Origin: JAABRU01 sp050180235
GTDB taxonomy: Bacteria; Desulfobacterota; Desulfobacteria; Desulfobacterales; Desulfococcaceae
NCBI GenBank assembly: GCA_050180235.1
Contig: JBFXEJ010000013.1
Location: 13,063-77,062 of the forward strand
Direction: 5' to 3'
Length of the DNA stretch: 64,000 bases
Position numbers and translations under genes: made by a program. Below the pieces are notes generated by a model. That model made no database searches. It saw only the letters and a program-made list of their open reading frames with translations, and had not been told where the DNA came from. Positions 60,887 to 64,000 of this stretch are shown piece by piece (position 1 is the stretch's first letter; each line of letters opens with the position of its first letter).

Positions 60887-61537
60887 ATGGAAGAAACAAA
60901 AGTGAATATGGCGATGCTTGGGGATAAGTTTCCTGAGTTAAAGGTTCAGACAACTCATGGACCGATGAACTTTCCCGGTGATCTGAAAGGCAAATGGTTT
61001 GTGTTCTTCAGCCATCCCGCTGATTTCACTCCTGTATGCACAACGGAATTTGTGGCTTTTCAGAAAAGATATGAGCAATTTGAATCGATTGGCTGCAAAC
61101 TGGTTGGAATGTCAGTTGATCAGGTGTTTTCTCATATCAAATGGGTTCAGTGGATAAAATCGGAACTGGGCATAGAAATTAAATTCCCAATTGTCGCTGC
61201 AAATGATGCTGTCGCCATGAAACTTGGAATGCTGCATCCGGGCAAAGGGACAAACACGGTTCGGGCTGTATTCATAGTTGATCCTGAAGGTAAAATTCGT
61301 CTGATCATGTACTATCCTCAGGAAATCGGAAGAAACATGGATGAGATTGTCCGTGCGGTCAGAGCAATTCAGGTGGCAGATAAACAGGGCGCTATTCCCG
61401 CAGGATGGCCGGACAACGAAATGATTGGTGATCGGATTATTGTTCCTCCCGCGAACAATGAAAAAGATGCCGGCAAACGCATGGATGAATATGAGTGCTA
61501 TGACTGGTGGTTCTGTCATAAACCATTGGAGAAATAG
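60887..61537 (+). CDS. 1-Cys peroxiredoxin (Prx6 type)
   Basis: A 216-residue thiol peroxidase. The peroxidatic motif PADFTPVCTTEF is at ~44-55, with Arg partner in the later IRLIMYYPQEIGRNMDEIVRA block. The long C-terminal domain (residues ~160-216) is the Prx6 dimer arm. Extra Cys residues occur near the C-terminus (YECYDWWFCH), so a second redox Cys is possible. AAAGGAG precedes the ATG. It removes peroxides in a strict anaerobe. Confidence 0.92.
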   Translation: MEETKVNMAMLGDKFPELKVQTTHGPMNFPGDLKGKWFVFFSHPADFTPVCTTEFVAFQKRYEQFESIGCKLVGMSVDQVFSHIKWVQWIKSELGIEIKFPIVAANDAVAMKLGMLHPGKGTNTVRAVFIVDPEGKIRLIMYYPQEIGRNMDEIVRAVRAIQVADKQGAIPAGWPDNEMIGDRIIVPPANNEKDAGKRMDEYECYDWWFCHKPLEK

Positions 61538-61638
61538 GTGATTTCCAGAAAAGAATATCCCGGCAAAGCAGCATAAGCTTCCAGCTTTTGCCTTGTGTGT
61601 TTGAACTGAAATGGGCTGTTTATTTTCAGAAATCCCCT
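61537..61638. repeat. 101-bp MITE-like element, copy 3
   Basis: GGTGATTTCCAGAAAAGAAT to TTATTTTCAGAAATCCCCT, starting at the peroxiredoxin stop codon (TAG, then GTGATTTCC). Same orientation as the copy at 33428. The gap to queD (61639-61876) holds no other gene. Confidence 0.75.
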
Positions 61639-61876
61639 ATATTTGACAAAGGCCTGCACCGGAATGGAAAAGGCGGGCGGAAAAACTGATCGGTATTTCC
61701 CCTGATTCTGCTGCACCCGCCTTTTCCGCCCGGTGAAGCCTGGATCTGCACACTGTAATTACCGGGCTGGACAGGCAAAAACCGGATGAACCGGAAAAAG
61801 GTCTGATAAACAGACAGTTATAATGGATTTGATAATCTGAACCAATCAAGTCCCATTGAAAGACGGAATAAAGAGA

Positions 61877-62263
61877 ATGTCCAAAGAAGTATATGAAATA
61901 TATGTGAAAACCCATTTTTCCGCAGCCCATGCCCTGCGCGGATACGCGGGCGACTGCGCGCGTCTGCATGGACATAACTGGATTATAGAAGCCTATGTTC
62001 GCTGTACCGCACTGGATGACATAGGCATCGGCATTGATTTCCGGGATATTAGGCAGGCTGTCAAAGATGTGCTGGCCGGGCTGGATCATTTCAATCTAAA
62101 TGAACTGGAGCCTTTCCGCAATACCAATCCCACCTCGGAAAATATAGCCCGCTATCTTTATAAAGAACTGAGCCAAAAACTCAATTCTGATGTGATCCGG
62201 ATTTCCAAAATAAAGGTTTCTGAAACCCCCGGAGCCGGAGCTTTTTACTGGGAGGAGCCGTGA
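61877..62263 (+). CDS. queD: 6-carboxy-5,6,7,8-tetrahydropterin synthase (QueD)
   Basis: A 128-residue enzyme from ATG 61877 (AAAGAGA upstream; a TTG at 61856 also opens the frame). Zinc histidines are in THFSAAHALRGY and LHGHNWIIEAY; the catalytic Cys is in AGDCARLHGH and the Glu in SETPGAGAFYWEE. It converts dihydroneopterin triphosphate to the carboxy-pterin in the queuosine/7-deazaguanine path. It overlaps queE by four bases. Confidence 0.93.
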   Translation: MSKEVYEIYVKTHFSAAHALRGYAGDCARLHGHNWIIEAYVRCTALDDIGIGIDFRDIRQAVKDVLAGLDHFNLNELEPFRNTNPTSENIARYLYKELSQKLNSDVIRISKIKVSETPGAGAFYWEEP

Positions 62264-62904
62264 CGCTTCTCAAAGTGAATGAAATTTTTTACAGCATACA
62301 GGGGGAATCCTCTTATGCCGGAAGTCCCTGTGTTTTCATCCGTCTGAGCGGCTGCAACCTGCGATGCACCTATTGCGATACACGCTATGCCTATGAAGAC
62401 GGGGATATGATGGATTTGTCAGAAATTGCCGAAAAAGCAGCGTCATACGGATGTTCCCTTGTTGAAATCACAGGCGGGGAACCGCTTGTTCAGGAAGGAA
62501 CCCCTTTGCTGATTTCCGATCTGATTGAAAAAGGTTTTTGTGTGCTGCTGGAAACCAATGGCACACAGAATATTGGAAAAACTGATCCGCGATGTGTCCG
62601 GATTCTGGACATCAAATGCCCCGGCAGCGGGGAGCATGAAAAAAATGATTTCGGAAATCTGGAGCGGATTACAGACAGGGATGAAATCAAATTCGTGATT
62701 GGCGGCAGAAAGGATTATGAATATGCCCTGCAAATAAGCAGACGCATCCGGGCCAGGGCAGCAAATCAGGTTCATTTTTCACCGGTTTATGGAAAACTGC
62801 ATCCCTGTTTGCTGGCACAGTGGATGCTGGCGGATCATGCGGAGGCGAAACTGCATCTGCAACTGCACAAATATATATGGCCTCCGGAGCAGAGAGGTGT
62901 GTAA
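62260..62904 (+). CDS. queE: 7-carboxy-7-deazaguanine synthase (QueE)
   Basis: A 214-residue radical SAM enzyme with a GTG start inside the queD stop (GTGA). Cluster motif CNLRCTYC (C32, C36, C39; CxxxCxxC), IQGESSYAGSPCVFIR at the start and EITGGEPLVQ. It turns QueD's product into CDG for queuosine in tRNA. queC and queF are not in view. Confidence 0.94.
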   Translation: MTLLKVNEIFYSIQGESSYAGSPCVFIRLSGCNLRCTYCDTRYAYEDGDMMDLSEIAEKAASYGCSLVEITGGEPLVQEGTPLLISDLIEKGFCVLLETNGTQNIGKTDPRCVRILDIKCPGSGEHEKNDFGNLERITDRDEIKFVIGGRKDYEYALQISRRIRARAANQVHFSPVYGKLHPCLLAQWMLADHAEAKLHLQLHKYIWPPEQRGV

Positions 62905-62940
62905 TCAGGAGATGGGAAGAAAATGAAAAATTGGGATTTT

Positions 62941-63852
62941 TTATTCATCCGTGAAATAATCTGAATCCAGTTTTTTGATTTCATAGGTGGAAACGGTGGT
63001 GACGCCGACACTGAAATCAATCATGTACTGCGCGAGCTGCTTTCCGTCTATGAGTACGATTTTGCTGTCAATCATGGCGGCATAGTCACGGGCTTCTTTG
63101 GTAAAATCCGATGTGGTGATGAAAATTCCCTTTTTGGCTCTCTGCCCCTGCAATGCGCCTGCAAATTTCTGAATTTCCGGTCTGCCCACTGTTCCCTGCC
63201 AGCGTTTGGCCTGCAGATAAATGATGTCCAGCCCCAGACGATCTTCCTTGATAATTCCGTCAATGCCTCCGTCTCCACTTCTTCCGACTGCCTGTCCTGC
63301 GTCCCTCCGGGTTCCGCCGTATCCCATCTGCACAATCACTTCCACAATAATTCTTTCAAAAAAATCAGGTGAAACCGTCTTCAACTGCTCCAGAATCTCA
63401 GAGGCAAGGCTTTCCCGTATGTTTTCATACGCATCTTCCAGTTGCTCTTCCGGGGTTTGAGAATTTTTCTCAGGGGAATCCGGAATGGGTGTATCATTCT
63501 GCTTTTTTTCAGACTTTCCTCCATGACTGTATTCCGGAAACTGTTTCAGAAATCTTATGTCAATTCTTTTGGGCTTTTGCTTGAGAATATTCAATCCTCT
63601 GGATGTAATCAGAAATACACCTCTTTTTTTATTTTCCAGTAAACAGGCTTTTTTCAGATCAAACAATGCCCATGTAGCCCGGTTGTAAAGTACGGTCTGA
63701 CGTCCACTCGGCTGATTTTCTTTTATTTCTTTTTCTGTCAATGAAAAGAGATCTGCCAAATGATCTATCGCTTCACTGTTATTGTGAATCTTTCCATCAC
63801 CGCAGAACTGAAGAAGCGGCAGCATCATGGTTTGATAATCCGGTATTGCCAT
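62941..63852 (-). CDS. mrr: Mrr-type restriction endonuclease
   Basis: A 303-residue protein. The N-terminal ~90 residues form a winged-helix Mrr_N domain (PDYQTMMLPLLQFCGDGKIH, QPSGRQTVLYNRATWALFDL). The C-terminal Mrr catalytic domain starts ~165 with PDFFERIIVEVIVQMGYGG, the metal residues in SGDGGIDGII and the Q-x-K of YLQAKRW. It cleaves modified DNA. AGGAG precedes the ATG. It lies opposite to queDE and likely belongs to another accessory block continuing off the right edge. Confidence 0.9.
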   Translation of the reverse strand: MAIPDYQTMMLPLLQFCGDGKIHNNSEAIDHLADLFSLTEKEIKENQPSGRQTVLYNRATWALFDLKKACLLENKKRGVFLITSRGLNILKQKPKRIDIRFLKQFPEYSHGGKSEKKQNDTPIPDSPEKNSQTPEEQLEDAYENIRESLASEILEQLKTVSPDFFERIIVEVIVQMGYGGTRRDAGQAVGRSGDGGIDGIIKEDRLGLDIIYLQAKRWQGTVGRPEIQKFAGALQGQRAKKGIFITTSDFTKEARDYAAMIDSKIVLIDGKQLAQYMIDFSVGVTTVSTYEIKKLDSDYFTDE

Positions 63853-63880
63853 TTTAGACTCCTGTTAGCAAGCATCTATA

Positions 63881-63974
63881 GTTTCCCACAGAGAACACAG
63901 AGTTTCCCCACAGAGGACACAGCGTTTGTTCTCTGTGTCCTCTGTGCAGTTTCTCTGTGTTCTCTGTGGGAAAC
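63881..63974. repeat. Large inverted repeat of CTCTGTG units
   Basis: The left arm starts GTTTCCCACAGAGAACACAG and the right arm is its 22-bp exact inverse (63953-63974). A second, inner pair CACAGAGGACACAG / CTGTGTCCTCTGTG sits between. It shares sequence with the repeats at 53511 and 56990. Confidence 0.75.
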
Positions 63975-64000
63975 TTTTCCCCCCAAACACAAAACACCGT

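Overview
The window most resembles a mesophilic, anaerobic member of the Desulfobacterota (a sulfate-reducer type, Desulfobacteraceae-like). The grounds are gene content: an iron-sulfur MinD-type ATPase next to a NifX-like protein and a DUF5320 protein (compare the 'orange protein' loci of sulfate reducers), a DUF6178 protein, a membrane cytochrome b / HdrC-like / tetraheme cytochrome c / MetV cluster, ferritin-like and 1-Cys peroxiredoxin oxygen defence, and many OmpA and AsmA envelope proteins. No 16S rRNA or other species marker is present, so the genus is inference.

Layout. 0-1.2 kb: Fe-S ATPase/NifX/DUF5320 operon (minus). 1.8-5.1 kb: four-gene pseudopilin operon ending in a LamG-bearing PilX/MshQ-like protein. 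5.2-7.3 kb: U32 peptidase family protein. 7.4-10.7 kb: a run of minus-strand toxin-antitoxin and orphan genes separated by attC-like hairpins, i.e. an integron-type cassette cluster without a visible integrase. 11.2-18.4 kb: housekeeping genes (DUF6178, AmpG-like MFS, TrpF-like, EF-P), then the NarI-like/HdrC-like/cytochrome c/MetV module. 18.7-21.6 kb: AT-rich foreign DNA with a P-loop orphan, a DNA methyltransferase and a frameshifted partner that is probably its restriction enzyme. 22.2-24.6 kb: MBL-fold enzyme coupled to a sigma-54 activator; then tRNA-Asn. 24.9-27.3 kb: dusB neighbourhood. 27.7-38 kb: envelope block (two VWA-TSP3-OmpA lipoproteins, AsmA, OmpA with internal repeats, sensor kinase, RlpA). 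38.1-41.2 kb: hsp20-lon. 41.3-49.1 kb: defence and accessory island (broken HNH nuclease, lone antitoxins, type IIG restriction-modification, XisI with a truncated XisH, a Ser/Thr kinase between attC-like hairpins, VapBC). 49.1-63.9 kb: mostly housekeeping (RluA, nitroreductase, chalcone-isomerase-like, ferritin, PyrD, GlnE, malic enzyme, EamA, peroxiredoxin, QueD-QueE) and finally an Mrr-type nuclease.

Intergenic DNA is unusually rich in palindromic, MITE-like repeats. At least two families recur: one with ATACCAATTCGCCATTGA-type ends and one of about 101 bp with AGGTGATTTC ends. There are also recurrent GTGCAAAAA hairpins, several single inverted-repeat elements and tandem repeats. Some are nested in each other, and one lies between a probable promoter and the malic enzyme gene.

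The most notable points are the integrase-less cassette cluster with a split three-gene YgiT-type toxin-antitoxin set, the kinase cassette, the MetV-linked membrane electron-transfer module, and several genes caught in decay (restriction enzyme, HNH nuclease, xisH).
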